A stretch of DNA of 64,000 nt, taken from positions 496,001 through 560,000 of the forward strand of contig NZ_BNAR01000002.1 of assembly GCF_014653695.1 (NCBI RefSeq), in the 5' to 3' direction. The translations under genes were made by a program, and so were the position numbers. Of this stretch, positions 23,608 to 32,228 are shown in pieces. The notes beneath the pieces are model-generated. The model did no database searches and had not been told where the DNA came from. It worked only from the letters and a program-made list of their open reading frames with translations. Source of the DNA: Lentzea cavernae (GTDB taxonomy: Bacteria > Actinomycetota > Actinomycetes > Mycobacteriales > Pseudonocardiaceae). The stretch's first letter is position 1; the number at the start of each line of letters is the position of its first letter.

Positions 23608-24531
23608 ATGCGCCTGATCACGCTCGCCGTCGCCGTCGCGCTGACGATCTCGGCCGCCCCGGCGGTCGCGGCCCCCGCCGCGCCGAAGATCGCCACCTAC
23701 AACGTGTTCATGCTGTCGCGGAACCTCTACCCGAACTGGGGCCAGGTCGCCCGCGCGGACCTGATCGACAGCACCGGTGTGCTGGACGGCCAGGACGTCG
23801 TGGTGCTGCAGGAGGCGTTCGACAACGCCGCCTCCGACCGGCTGCTCGCGAACCTGCGCGACACCTACCCGCACCAGACACCGGTGCTGGGCCGCAGCCG
23901 GGCCGGGTGGGACGTGACGAGCGGCAGGTACAGCGACTCGACGCCCGAGGACGGCGGAGTCGCGGTGCTGAGCCGGTGGCCGATCACCACGCGGGTCCAG
24001 CACGTCTACCGGGACGGCTGCGGCGCGGACTGGTTCTCCAACAAGGGTTTCGCCTACGTGCGGATCGAGGCTCCGTCCGGGCCGATGCACGTGCTGGGCA
24101 CGCACATGCAGGCCGAGGACTCGACGTGCACGAGCGCGCCCGGCGGCTACCGGGCCAGGCAGCGGGCCGAGATCAGGGCGTTCCTGACGGCGCGGAACAT
24201 CCCCGCGGCCGAGCCCGTGTACGTGGCGGGCGACCTGAACGTGGTCGAGGCGAGCGCCGAGTTCCCGCGGATGGTCGCCGAACTGGGGGCGCGGACGCCC
24301 GAGATCGGCGGGCACCCGTTCTCGTGGGACTGCGCCGACAACAGCGTGTGCCGCGACCAGTACAGCCCCGACGACGCCTCCGAGCACCTCGACTACGTGC
24401 TGACCGTCCAGGGTCCCCTGCTGCGCAACGAGACCCGGCGTGTGAAGAGTCCGGAGTGGTCGATCACGTCGTGGGGGCGCAAGTACACCTACGACGACTT
24501 CTCCGACCACTACCCGGTCTTCGCTAGCTGA
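23608..24531 (+). CDS. secreted sphingomyelinase-like phosphodiesterase
   Basis: A 307-residue member of the endonuclease/exonuclease/phosphatase fold, closest in plan to bacterial neutral sphingomyelinase C. After a Sec signal peptide (about 1-22, APAVAAPAAP) come the metal-site motifs KIATYNVFML, VVLQEAFDN (Glu ligand), VLGTHMQAED, VYVAGDLNVVEA and, at the C-terminus, EHLDYVLTV and FSDHYPVFA with the catalytic His. It would hydrolyse sphingomyelin or a related phosphodiester outside the cell, with Mg2+. Length matches the secreted bacterial enzymes (about 300). No clear ribosome site precedes the ATG. Its last 8 bp overlap the convergent giant gene. Confidence 0.85.
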   Translation: MRLITLAVAVALTISAAPAVAAPAAPKIATYNVFMLSRNLYPNWGQVARADLIDSTGVLDGQDVVVLQEAFDNAASDRLLANLRDTYPHQTPVLGRSRAGWDVTSGRYSDSTPEDGGVAVLSRWPITTRVQHVYRDGCGADWFSNKGFAYVRIEAPSGPMHVLGTHMQAEDSTCTSAPGGYRARQRAEIRAFLTARNIPAAEPVYVAGDLNVVEASAEFPRMVAELGARTPEIGGHPFSWDCADNSVCRDQYSPDDASEHLDYVLTVQGPLLRNETRRVKSPEWSITSWGRKYTYDDFSDHYPVFAS

Positions 24532-26989
24532 GCGCGGCCGCCAGCCTCCGAGCCTGCACCACCGTCCTGCTCGAACCCTTGCGGGCGGCGACCTCGGCGA
24601 GTCCGTCGAGGCTGCCGCCCGGCTTGACCTGCTGCGCCAGGTCGACGGCGAGTTCGACCAGGTCCGCGACCCTGTTGTGCGACCACGTCCTCGGCAGGAC
24701 GGCGGCCGCCAGGTCCCAGATCTGGGGCGCGGCGCCGGAACGGGCCACGTCGCGCAGGCACGGGACGACGCGAGTGAGGGCGAGCTCGCCGCGTTCCAGC
24801 AACAGGCCGACGACCTCGCCGAGCGCCTTGCCGTCCAGCTGGTCGCGGGCGGCGAGGATCAGCAGGCCGTCGGTGGCCTGAGCGCGGGCGACGGTCTGGG
24901 AGGCGCCGAGGCCGTAGGCGAACGCGAGGTGCGTGGCGGGGCCGATCGGGCCGTCCGCCTCGGCGAGAGCCGGGAGCACCGGGAGTGTGTCGCTGCTGTC
25001 CCTGGCGATCGCGAGCGTCGGCACGGCGTACGCGGCGACGACCTCGCGCTGGGCGGGCAGAACGGCGGGCCAGCACGCCAGCATGGACGCCCAGGTGTTG
25101 CCCGCGTGCCAGTCCCGCTCCGGGTCGGGCAGGCCCGGCGTCAGCGTCGCGAAGAGTCGTTTGTGGACGGTCGGCCTGGTGTACTGGCCGTGGCGCTCCT
25201 CACGGGTGCGTTCGACGATCTCGGCCACCGGGTCGGTCAGGTCGCCCAGCCACTCGCGCAGCAGCTTGCCGGAGTTGGTCCGCAGCGACGCGAAGTCCTC
25301 GGGACGGGTGCCGCGGGGCAGGCGGTGGTAGGCCTGCCGGAGGTCGCGCGGCCACGGTTCCCAGTTCTCCGCGTCCGCCTTGGCCAGGCGTTCGAGCAGC
25401 GTGGTGGCGTCGAGCAGGCCGGACGTCGAGGTCGGGGTGGACACCAGCGCCGGACGCGGTGAGGTGACGAGACCCTTGGCGATCTCGCCGAGCCGTTGGG
25501 TGAGGTGCTCGCTCACCGAGCCGGCCTCGGCGCGTTTGAACTGTTTCACCCACGCCCTGGCGGCGTCGAGGACCGACCTGGACGGGGCTTTCGGCCGCGA
25601 CACCGCGCGGAGGACCGAGATGAACGCCGACCAGCAGTCACGGCTCTCGTAGGACGACGGCCCCAGGATCCACGGGTACTTCTCGTGCAGCGGAGCGAAC
25701 GCCTTCACGAGGGACTCCCCGTCCTGCCAGGCGAAGCGGACGACCGCCTCCAGGACCCGTTCGGCGGTGACGACGTCGACCGGTCCCGCGTTGCGGCCGA
25801 ACAGTCCGTGCACCTCGCCGGTCAGCTCGTCGATCGTGCCGATCGGGTCCGGCCACGGTGCCGGTGCGTACGGGGCGAGTGCGAACGTCTCCTCCGCCAC
25901 CGCCTCGACACCGAGCTGGGCGGCCAGATCGGCGGGGAGGTGTTCGGCGAACGCCATCAGTTCGGAGCGGGTGGCGTCGCTGAGGCGCTTCTGGTGCTGG
26001 GCGACCAGCTTCACGGCCTGGCCGCGCAGGTCTCCCGACTCGTGCGCGAACAGGTCCGCGGCGGCCAGCGCCACCTCGTCCGGACGGGTCCTGGCGTGCT
26101 TGCCGAGCCACGTGAGCTGGGTGCGCACCAGCTTCTTCTCGGTGCGGCCGAACACCCGGCGGCTCGCCTCGGCCAGCAGGGCGAAGTCGAGCCCGCCCGC
26201 CTCGTCGACCTGCCGCAGCCGCTCCTGCGCCGTGGTCGCGACGGTGGACCGCGAGTCCGGCAGCATCGCCAGGTAGTCCCGCACGTGCCCGGCGGCCTCG
26301 TCCGGTGTGACGTCGATGGTCCGGTGCAACGCGAGGAACCCGGCCATGTCCGCCGCCGATCCGCCCTGCTGCAGGCGGGCCAGGCAGCCGTCGAGGAGCA
26401 GCGCGCGGTCCATCCGCTCGACGAGCAGTTCCCGCAACTCCCGCGCGTCCACGAGGAACGCCCCCGCGCCCTGCACCTCCAGAACTCGCGGGAACAGCAC
26501 CTCGAACCCCGGCCGCCGGAGAGCACCGCGGTCGTGCTCCAGCAGGCGCAGGACGAAACCGTCGGAGTCCGGCGGGTTCTCCCCGCAGAACTCCAGGACC
26601 ACGCGCATGAGGTCGTCGCGGATCAGGCCGCGGGACTGCATCCTGGCGCCGAGCCGTGCGACGAGATCCGGCAGCCACAGCGGTTCGCGGTGCCGCAGCA
26701 GGCCGATCACGGCTGCGGGCGCGCTGTTGGGGTTCCGGACGTGAGCGAAGACCTGGTAGCGCAGCAGCCACGGCGCGAGCGTCGCGGCGCTGGGCAGCAG
26801 GCCCGCGCCCGCGACCGCCAGCGACGGGTGGTGCCTCCACCGCTCGTCGCCCGCCCGGTGCTTCTTCTCGTACGCCACCAGTTCCGCCGCGCACGTCTTG
26901 CGTTCGCCGGGGGTGAGGTTCCTGAGCACCTCGGCGAGCCGGGGCACCTGGTCCGACTCGATCAGCGCGCGGATCCCGTCGAAGCTCAT
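24524..26989 (-). CDS. giant DUF6493-like protein, paralogue B
   Basis: An 821-residue protein of unknown function that I associate from memory with DUF6493. It begins MSFDGIRALIESDQVPRLAE and includes LTPGERKTCAAELVAYEKKH, GRTEKKLVRTQLTWL and the C-terminal block DGLAEVAARKGSSRTVVQ. It looks largely helical, with leucine/alanine-rich segments that suggest HEAT-like repeats, and has no signal peptide, membrane helix or recognisable catalytic motif. It is a clear paralogue of the upstream gene over its whole length and overlaps it by 4 nt (26986-26989). With the SWIM-domain gene it forms a three-gene unit, so the three proteins probably make a complex or act stepwise (inference). Confidence 0.75.
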   Translation of the reverse strand: MSFDGIRALIESDQVPRLAEVLRNLTPGERKTCAAELVAYEKKHRAGDERWRHHPSLAVAGAGLLPSAATLAPWLLRYQVFAHVRNPNSAPAAVIGLLRHREPLWLPDLVARLGARMQSRGLIRDDLMRVVLEFCGENPPDSDGFVLRLLEHDRGALRRPGFEVLFPRVLEVQGAGAFLVDARELRELLVERMDRALLLDGCLARLQQGGSAADMAGFLALHRTIDVTPDEAAGHVRDYLAMLPDSRSTVATTAQERLRQVDEAGGLDFALLAEASRRVFGRTEKKLVRTQLTWLGKHARTRPDEVALAAADLFAHESGDLRGQAVKLVAQHQKRLSDATRSELMAFAEHLPADLAAQLGVEAVAEETFALAPYAPAPWPDPIGTIDELTGEVHGLFGRNAGPVDVVTAERVLEAVVRFAWQDGESLVKAFAPLHEKYPWILGPSSYESRDCWSAFISVLRAVSRPKAPSRSVLDAARAWVKQFKRAEAGSVSEHLTQRLGEIAKGLVTSPRPALVSTPTSTSGLLDATTLLERLAKADAENWEPWPRDLRQAYHRLPRGTRPEDFASLRTNSGKLLREWLGDLTDPVAEIVERTREERHGQYTRPTVHKRLFATLTPGLPDPERDWHAGNTWASMLACWPAVLPAQREVVAAYAVPTLAIARDSSDTLPVLPALAEADGPIGPATHLAFAYGLGASQTVARAQATDGLLILAARDQLDGKALGEVVGLLLERGELALTRVVPCLRDVARSGAAPQIWDLAAAVLPRTWSHNRVADLVELAVDLAQQVKPGGSLDGLAEVAARKGSSRTVVQARRLAAALS

Positions 26990-29481
26990 GCCGTTCCTCC
27001 GAGAGCGCTCCGAAGTCGCCTCGCCTGCACGACGGCCTTGCCCGATCCCTTGCGGGCGGCCACTTCCGCGAGGCCGTCGATCTCACCGCCCGGCTGGAGC
27101 CGCTGGGCCAGTTCGACCGCGAGCTCGATCACGTCGGAGACCCTGTTGTGCGACCAGAGGCTCGGCAGCAGCGCGGCCAGCGCGTGCCAGATCTGCTGTG
27201 CTGCACCGGAACGGGCCGCGTCGCGCAGACCGGGCAGCACGCGGTTCAGCACGACGTCACCACCGGCCAGCGCCTGACCGAGGAGGGCGCCGAGCGTCCC
27301 GCCGTCGAGCTGGCCCCTGGCCTCGAGGACCAGGACCGCGTCGACCGCGTGCGCCCGGTTGAGGGTCAGTTCGGCGCCCAGGCCGTAGACGAGGGCCAGG
27401 TGCAGGGCCTCGCCCGCCGGACCGTCGCACTCGGCGAGCATCGGCAGCAGCGGGCCGTCAGCGCCCTTGGTCGCCGTGCGCGCCCGCAGGTGCGGAACGA
27501 GGTGGGCCGCGACGATCTCGCGCTGGGCGGGCAGGGTCGACGGCCAGCACTCGATCATCGGGCCTTGGTCGTCCCAGTGGCGCAGCAGCTTCTCCGGCTC
27601 GTCGAGGCCCGGCGTGAGCACCGCGTACAGGCCGGTGTCCTTCACCTCGTAGCCCGAGTGGGAGAAAGTCCTCTCCACGAGGGAGACCACGGGGTCGGTC
27701 CTGGTCGCGAGCCAGTCCCGGAGCCGGCCTGCGGCCTTGCTCGTGAGCTGCGCGAACGGGGTGGCGTCCGTGTCGCAGGGCAGGCGGTGCAAGGCCTGCT
27801 CGAGGTCTCGCCGCCACGGTTCCCAGCCCTCGGCCTCGGCCCGCGCGAGCCGCTCAGCGAGTGCGGCGGGGTCGATCAGGCCGGACATCTCGGTGGGCGT
27901 GGAGACCAGGTCGGGCTTGGGCAGGTAGGTCAGTCCCCTGGCGATCTCGTGCAGCCTGCACGCCAGCTCGTCGGCCACCTCGCCGTCACCCGGCTGCTCG
28001 GTCTTCCAGTCGCGGGCGAAGTCGATGCCGTCGCTCACCGGCTTCTTGAGCCGCGCCGGTCTCGCGCGTGCGGCGATGATGACCTCGACGAACTCGTTGT
28101 AGGGGTTGCGCTTGCCCGTCGTGTTCCAGCCCGGGTGTTCCGACCGGTAGGCGATCCAGGGGTGTTTCTCGCAGACCACCTGGAGGGCGTTGCCGAGCGC
28201 TTCCCGGTCCTGCCAGGCGAAGCGGACGATCGCGGCGATGATCCGTTCCGTCGAGGACGGTTCGAGGTGGGCCGAGTTGCGGCCGAACACCGACATCAGT
28301 TCGCCGGTCAGCTCGTCCAGGGTCTCGATCGGCGCGGGGAACGGCCGGGGCACGAACGCCGCCAGTTCCATCGCATCGTCCTGCGTCGTGGTGGTGCCGA
28401 GTTGCTGCGCGAGGTCGGCCGGCAGGTGCTCGGCCCGCGTCCGGATCTCCGCCTGGGTGGCGTCGCTCGTGTTGCCGAGGTGCTTGACGATCAGCTTCAC
28501 GGCCAGGCCGCGCAGGTCGTCGGACTCGTGCCCGAACAGCTCGGCGACGGTGAGCACGACCTCGTCCGGGTTCGCCTTGGCGTGCTGGGCGATCCACGTG
28601 AGCTGGGTGCGCACCAGCTTCTTCTCGGTGCGGCCGAACACCCAGCGGCTCGCGTCGATCAGCAGGTCGAAGTCGAGCCGTTCGGCCTCGTCCAGCGCCT
28701 TCAACCGGCTCTGCGCGAGGCCCGCGACCGTCGACCGCGAGTCCGGGAGCAGGGCGAGGTAGTCCCGCGCGTGCTCCTCGGTCTCGTCCAGCGTGACCTT
28801 CAGGGTCTCGTGCAGCTTGAGGAAACCGTCCATCTCGCCGACCGCGCCACCTTGTTGCAGGCGCGCGAGGCTTCCGTCCAGCAGGACCTGCCTGTCCTGG
28901 TAGCGGTGCAGGTACTTCGGCCAGCCCCGCCGGTCGACGTTGAGCACCGCGCCGGAACCGACCGCCTGCAGCATATGCGGGACCAGCGCGTCGTACGCCG
29001 GCCTCCAGTTCCCCCGGACGTCGGAGTCCATGAGGTGCAACAGGAAACCATCCGTGTCAGGCGGCTCGTCCCCGCAGAACTCCACGATGATCTTCGTGAG
29101 GTCCTGCCGCCAGCGTTCGCGCGACGGCATCTTCGCGGCCAGTTTCGCGATCAGCTCGGGCATCCACGGCAGATCGCGGTACCGCAGCACGTCGAGAAGC
29201 GTGATGACGGCGGGGTCCTGCTCGGTCCGGTAGTGCAGCAGGATCTGATATCGGAGCAGCCACGGCGCGAGCGTGGAGGCGCTGGGCAGCAGGCCCGCTC
29301 CGGCGATCGCGAGCGGTTCCCCGTGCTCCCACCGGTTGTCGCCCTTGCGGTGCGCCTTCTCGTACGCGACAAGCTCCTTCGCGCACGTCTTGCGCTCGTC
29401 GGGCGTGAGGCTCTTCAGCACCTCGCCGAGCGCGAGCAGCTGGTCCGACTCGATCAGCGCCCGGATCCGGTCGAACGTCAC
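26986..29481 (-). CDS. giant DUF6493-like protein, paralogue A
   Basis: An 831-residue protein starting VTFDRIRALIESDQLLALGE, collinear with the 821-residue protein encoded next: shared blocks include ERKTCAKELVAYEKAHRKGD, SASTLAPWLLRYQ, LLPDSRSTVA, VFGRTEKKLVRTQLTWIAQH and DGLAEVAARKGSGKAVVQ. The GTG at 29481 is chosen because GAGGGG lies about 6 nt upstream and because it overlaps the SWIM gene stop (29478-29481); the further 29 codons upstream shadow that gene. No enzyme motif is visible; the fold looks helical and repeat-like. Family name is recalled rather than searched. Confidence 0.75.
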   Translation of the reverse strand: MTFDRIRALIESDQLLALGEVLKSLTPDERKTCAKELVAYEKAHRKGDNRWEHGEPLAIAGAGLLPSASTLAPWLLRYQILLHYRTEQDPAVITLLDVLRYRDLPWMPELIAKLAAKMPSRERWRQDLTKIIVEFCGDEPPDTDGFLLHLMDSDVRGNWRPAYDALVPHMLQAVGSGAVLNVDRRGWPKYLHRYQDRQVLLDGSLARLQQGGAVGEMDGFLKLHETLKVTLDETEEHARDYLALLPDSRSTVAGLAQSRLKALDEAERLDFDLLIDASRWVFGRTEKKLVRTQLTWIAQHAKANPDEVVLTVAELFGHESDDLRGLAVKLIVKHLGNTSDATQAEIRTRAEHLPADLAQQLGTTTTQDDAMELAAFVPRPFPAPIETLDELTGELMSVFGRNSAHLEPSSTERIIAAIVRFAWQDREALGNALQVVCEKHPWIAYRSEHPGWNTTGKRNPYNEFVEVIIAARARPARLKKPVSDGIDFARDWKTEQPGDGEVADELACRLHEIARGLTYLPKPDLVSTPTEMSGLIDPAALAERLARAEAEGWEPWRRDLEQALHRLPCDTDATPFAQLTSKAAGRLRDWLATRTDPVVSLVERTFSHSGYEVKDTGLYAVLTPGLDEPEKLLRHWDDQGPMIECWPSTLPAQREIVAAHLVPHLRARTATKGADGPLLPMLAECDGPAGEALHLALVYGLGAELTLNRAHAVDAVLVLEARGQLDGGTLGALLGQALAGGDVVLNRVLPGLRDAARSGAAQQIWHALAALLPSLWSHNRVSDVIELAVELAQRLQPGGEIDGLAEVAARKGSGKAVVQARRLRSALGGTA

Positions 29482-30758
29482 GCTCCGCCCCTCACCATGT
29501 CCGCCGCCAGCACGTGCTTGCACTTGCCGCGGCCGCCCCGGTACTCGGCCCACCACTGGCAGGTGCACGCGTCGCCGTTGACGCGGTACGAGCCGACCAC
29601 GGCGGTGTCGCCGTCCCAGCTGACGGCGTTCTGCGCGACGAGCGCCTTCGCGTTGCGCAGCCTGGGGTTCATGGCCTCGACGTCGATGCCGCCGTAGGGC
29701 AGTTCGCGGTGGAAGTACGACGCCTCGGCCAGGTCGTAGCCCACCCGCCCGGCCGTGCCGAGCTGGGCGAGCGCGTCCTTCACCCGCGCCGGGGCGAGTC
29801 CGGAGCGGCCGGCGAGGTCGGCGACGTCCACGCGGGGCTCGAAGTCGAGCAGCGCGCCGACGAGTTCGGCGTCGGTGTCGGCGTCGCCCGCCGCGAGTCC
29901 GTCGAGGACGGCGCCCTCACCGGACAGGCCGCGCGTCACCTCGGGCGACAGGACCAGCGTCAGCCGTTGCGAGCCGAGGTCGACCTCCCAGCCGCTCGCG
30001 ACGGGCAGGCCGGTGGTGGGCGGGCCGTAGAGGCGGACGGCTTTGGCGAAGCGCAGCAACGGGATCAGGGTCTCGAGGCGGTTCGGGCCCGCCAGGCACA
30101 CGGCGTTCGCCCCCGCCGTTCCGCTGAGCCGCAGGGACCTCCCCGACGGCACCGCCCACACCGCCGCGCGGCCCTTGGGCAGGGTCTTGAGGAACCGCTG
30201 GGCGTCCATCGGGGACAGTTCGGCGCGGAGATCGAACTTCGAGGTGAGGACCTGGGTCTCGGCGAAGCCGCGCAGCCAGCGCGGCGGCAGCGGGACCTTC
30301 TTCTCCACGACCGCGCCGTCGAGCGTGCCGACCTCGACCTGGTCCGGCCCGACGGTCAGGTGCAGCGGGTCGCCCTTGGTGACGCGGGCCAGTGCGCGCC
30401 GCAGCGGTTCGTTGACGTCGACGTTCGTGGTGCCGCGGTCGTGCACCTCGCCGTCGAGCGCGTCGCCCAGCACGTCCAGGCGGGCGTAAACACCGCAGCA
30501 GCCGGAGAACGACTCGAAGCGCAACCGGTCGCCGTTGCACGTGACGACCGGGTCGCGCAGGCGTTCGTTCGTGGGCTGGAAGTACCGGGTGCCCGCGATC
30601 TTGGCGATGGCGAGCAACGCCGTGGCGGCCTGCTGCGAGTCGCCGAGGAACCCGGTGAAGAACCTCGGGTTCGGCGCCCTGCCGCCGGAGGTCTGCAGTC
30701 CCAGGGCGCGTCGCGTCTCGTCGAGCCGCGAGTCGGCCACGTAGGCGTACGAGTGCAT
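29478..30758 (-). CDS. SWIM zinc-finger protein
   Basis: A 426-residue protein whose C-terminus carries a SWIM zinc finger, DACTCQWWAEYRGGRGKCKHVLAA read in parts: C-x-C, about ten residues, then C-x-H. SWIM domains bind DNA or proteins. The N-terminal 350 residues have no recognised domain: they include RFFTGFLGDSQQAATALLAI, FESFSGCCGVYARLDVLGD and LSPEVTRGLSGEGAVLDGL, with a possible winged-helix region (VDVADLAGRSGLAPARVKDAL) just before the SWIM motif. It opens a tightly coupled operon with two giant paralogues downstream. Similar SWIM/large-protein pairs occur in Streptomyces, sometimes beside MoxR/VWA genes, which are absent here. Confidence 0.8.
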   Translation of the reverse strand: MHSYAYVADSRLDETRRALGLQTSGGRAPNPRFFTGFLGDSQQAATALLAIAKIAGTRYFQPTNERLRDPVVTCNGDRLRFESFSGCCGVYARLDVLGDALDGEVHDRGTTNVDVNEPLRRALARVTKGDPLHLTVGPDQVEVGTLDGAVVEKKVPLPPRWLRGFAETQVLTSKFDLRAELSPMDAQRFLKTLPKGRAAVWAVPSGRSLRLSGTAGANAVCLAGPNRLETLIPLLRFAKAVRLYGPPTTGLPVASGWEVDLGSQRLTLVLSPEVTRGLSGEGAVLDGLAAGDADTDAELVGALLDFEPRVDVADLAGRSGLAPARVKDALAQLGTAGRVGYDLAEASYFHRELPYGGIDVEAMNPRLRNAKALVAQNAVSWDGDTAVVGSYRVNGDACTCQWWAEYRGGRGKCKHVLAADMVRGGA

Positions 30759-30802
30759 CGAGCCACTGTAGGGAACAGGCGTTCGACCGCGAGGCGGATT
30801 GG

Positions 30803-32116
30803 TCAAACGTAACGGCGCAGCAGGTCCTCTTCGGTCTCGCGGCGCACGATCGGCCTCGCGACCCCGTCCTTCACCGCGACGACCGGCGGGCGGCACACCT
30901 GGTTGTAGTTCGAGGCCAGGGCGTGGTGGTAGGCGCCCGTCGCGGGCACGGCGAGCAGGTCTCCGGCGTGCACGTCGTGCGGGAGCGGCACGTCCTCGGC
31001 CAGCACGTCCCCGGCCTCGCAGTGCCTGCCGACGACCGTCACCGGCTTCGGCCTGCCACCCCTGCCCACCAGCCGAACGGCGTACTTGGCGCCGTAGAGG
31101 GCAGGGCGCGGGTTGTCGCTCATGCCGCCGTCGACGGCCACGAACGTGCGCGTCAGGCCGTGCTTGACCGCGCACACGCGGTACAGCGTCACGCCGGCGT
31201 TCGCGACGATCGACCGTCCGGGCTCGATGAGGAGACGGGGAGGCGGTACGCGGTGGACGCCGCACTCGTAGTTGAGGGTGCCGGTGATCCGGTGCGCGAA
31301 CCCGGCGAGGTCGAAGTCCCGTTCTCCCGCCAGGTAGGGGGCGCAGAAGCCGCCACCGAGGTCGAGCTGGGAGATCCTGGTGCCGCACGAGGCGATCAGG
31401 CCCACCATGCGCCGCACGGCCTCCTCGTAGCTCGCCACGTGCCGGACCTGGGAACCGATGTGGCAGTGCAGGCCCGCGAGCGTGAGCGACGGCTGTTCCA
31501 CGACGCGCAGCACGGCTTCGAGCGCGGCGCCGGACGCCAGGGAGAAGCCGAACTTCTGATCCTCGACACCGGTTGCGATCTTGGCGTGAGTGCGGGCGTC
31601 AATGCCGGGCGTCACGCGGATCATGACTTCCTGGCCGCGCGTGGCCAGTGCGCCCAGCTGCGCGATCTCGTCGAGCGAGTCGACGACGATCCGGGAGACC
31701 CCGTACGCCAGCGCGGCTTTCAGGTCCTCGGCGGTCTTCACGTTGCCGTGCATGATGATCCGCTGTGCCGGGAAGCCCGCGGCCTTGGCCAGCGCGAGCT
31801 CTCCCGCGGACGACACGTCCAGGGACAGGCCCTCCTGCGCCATCCAGCGGTAGACCTCGGGGCAGGGCAGCGACTTGCCCGCGAACACGACCTCGGCCCG
31901 CGGGAGTGCCGTGCGGAAGGCCGTCGCCCTCGCGCGGACCGTCCGCTCGTCCAGCACCTGGCACGGGGTGCCGAAGCGGGCCGCGAGCTGCGTCGCGGGG
32001 AGCCCACCGATGACGAGGTCCCCGCCGGCGACGCGCGTGCCGTCCGGCCAGAGCCCCTCCTCCAGCACCGGTTCGGTGGAGCATCCGGTGCTGGGCAACA
32101 ACTCCGCGAGTGTCAT
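30803..32116 (-). CDS. lysA: diaminopimelate decarboxylase
   Basis: A 437-residue fold-type III PLP enzyme converting meso-diaminopimelate to L-lysine. The PLP lysine is K81 in VVFAGKSLPCPEVYRW; other motifs are HCHIGSQ, the glycine loop QLDLGGGFCAPY, EPGRSIV, the substrate-site CEAGDVL and the C-terminal GAYHHALASNYN, which contributes the active-site tyrosine. GMSDNPRPALYG is typical of LysA. It stands alone, not with other lysine or thrS/hom genes, so it may be a second or pathway-specific copy (inference). The ATG at 32116 lacks a strong Shine-Dalgarno. It ends 44 bp before the SWIM gene on the same strand. Confidence 0.9.
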   Translation of the reverse strand: MTLAELLPSTGCSTEPVLEEGLWPDGTRVAGGDLVIGGLPATQLAARFGTPCQVLDERTVRARATAFRTALPRAEVVFAGKSLPCPEVYRWMAQEGLSLDVSSAGELALAKAAGFPAQRIIMHGNVKTAEDLKAALAYGVSRIVVDSLDEIAQLGALATRGQEVMIRVTPGIDARTHAKIATGVEDQKFGFSLASGAALEAVLRVVEQPSLTLAGLHCHIGSQVRHVASYEEAVRRMVGLIASCGTRISQLDLGGGFCAPYLAGERDFDLAGFAHRITGTLNYECGVHRVPPPRLLIEPGRSIVANAGVTLYRVCAVKHGLTRTFVAVDGGMSDNPRPALYGAKYAVRLVGRGGRPKPVTVVGRHCEAGDVLAEDVPLPHDVHAGDLLAVPATGAYHHALASNYNQVCRPPVVAVKDGVARPIVRRETEEDLLRRYV

Positions 32117-32176
32117 GCGTCCAGCACACGCCTGCCGGGCGTCGCTGCCCAGGTACCGGACGAGACCCTGACACGG

Positions 32177-32225
32177 GTGGCCCCCACCTTGACGCGATCC
32201 TGACGAGCGCGGTGGTGGGGGCCAC
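32177..32225 (-). terminator. hairpin after the amidohydrolase gene
   Basis: Perfect 12-bp arms GTGGCCCCCACC (32177-32188) and GGTGGGGGCCAC (32214-32225) around a 25-nt loop, starting 3 nt beyond the amidohydrolase stop. It would end transcription before lysA, so lysA probably has its own promoter in 32117-32176. Confidence 0.6.
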
Positions 32226-32228
32226 AGC

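Noticed and set aside
27148-29697. 849-codon open frame antisense to the giant paralogue A
   Set aside because: Low-complexity composition and no domain; the minus-strand gene has a collinear paralogue and overlapping operon starts.
32117-32228. lysine riboswitch before lysA
   Set aside because: The 112-bp gap is too short for the L-box and its hairpin is explained as the terminator of the preceding amidohydrolase gene.
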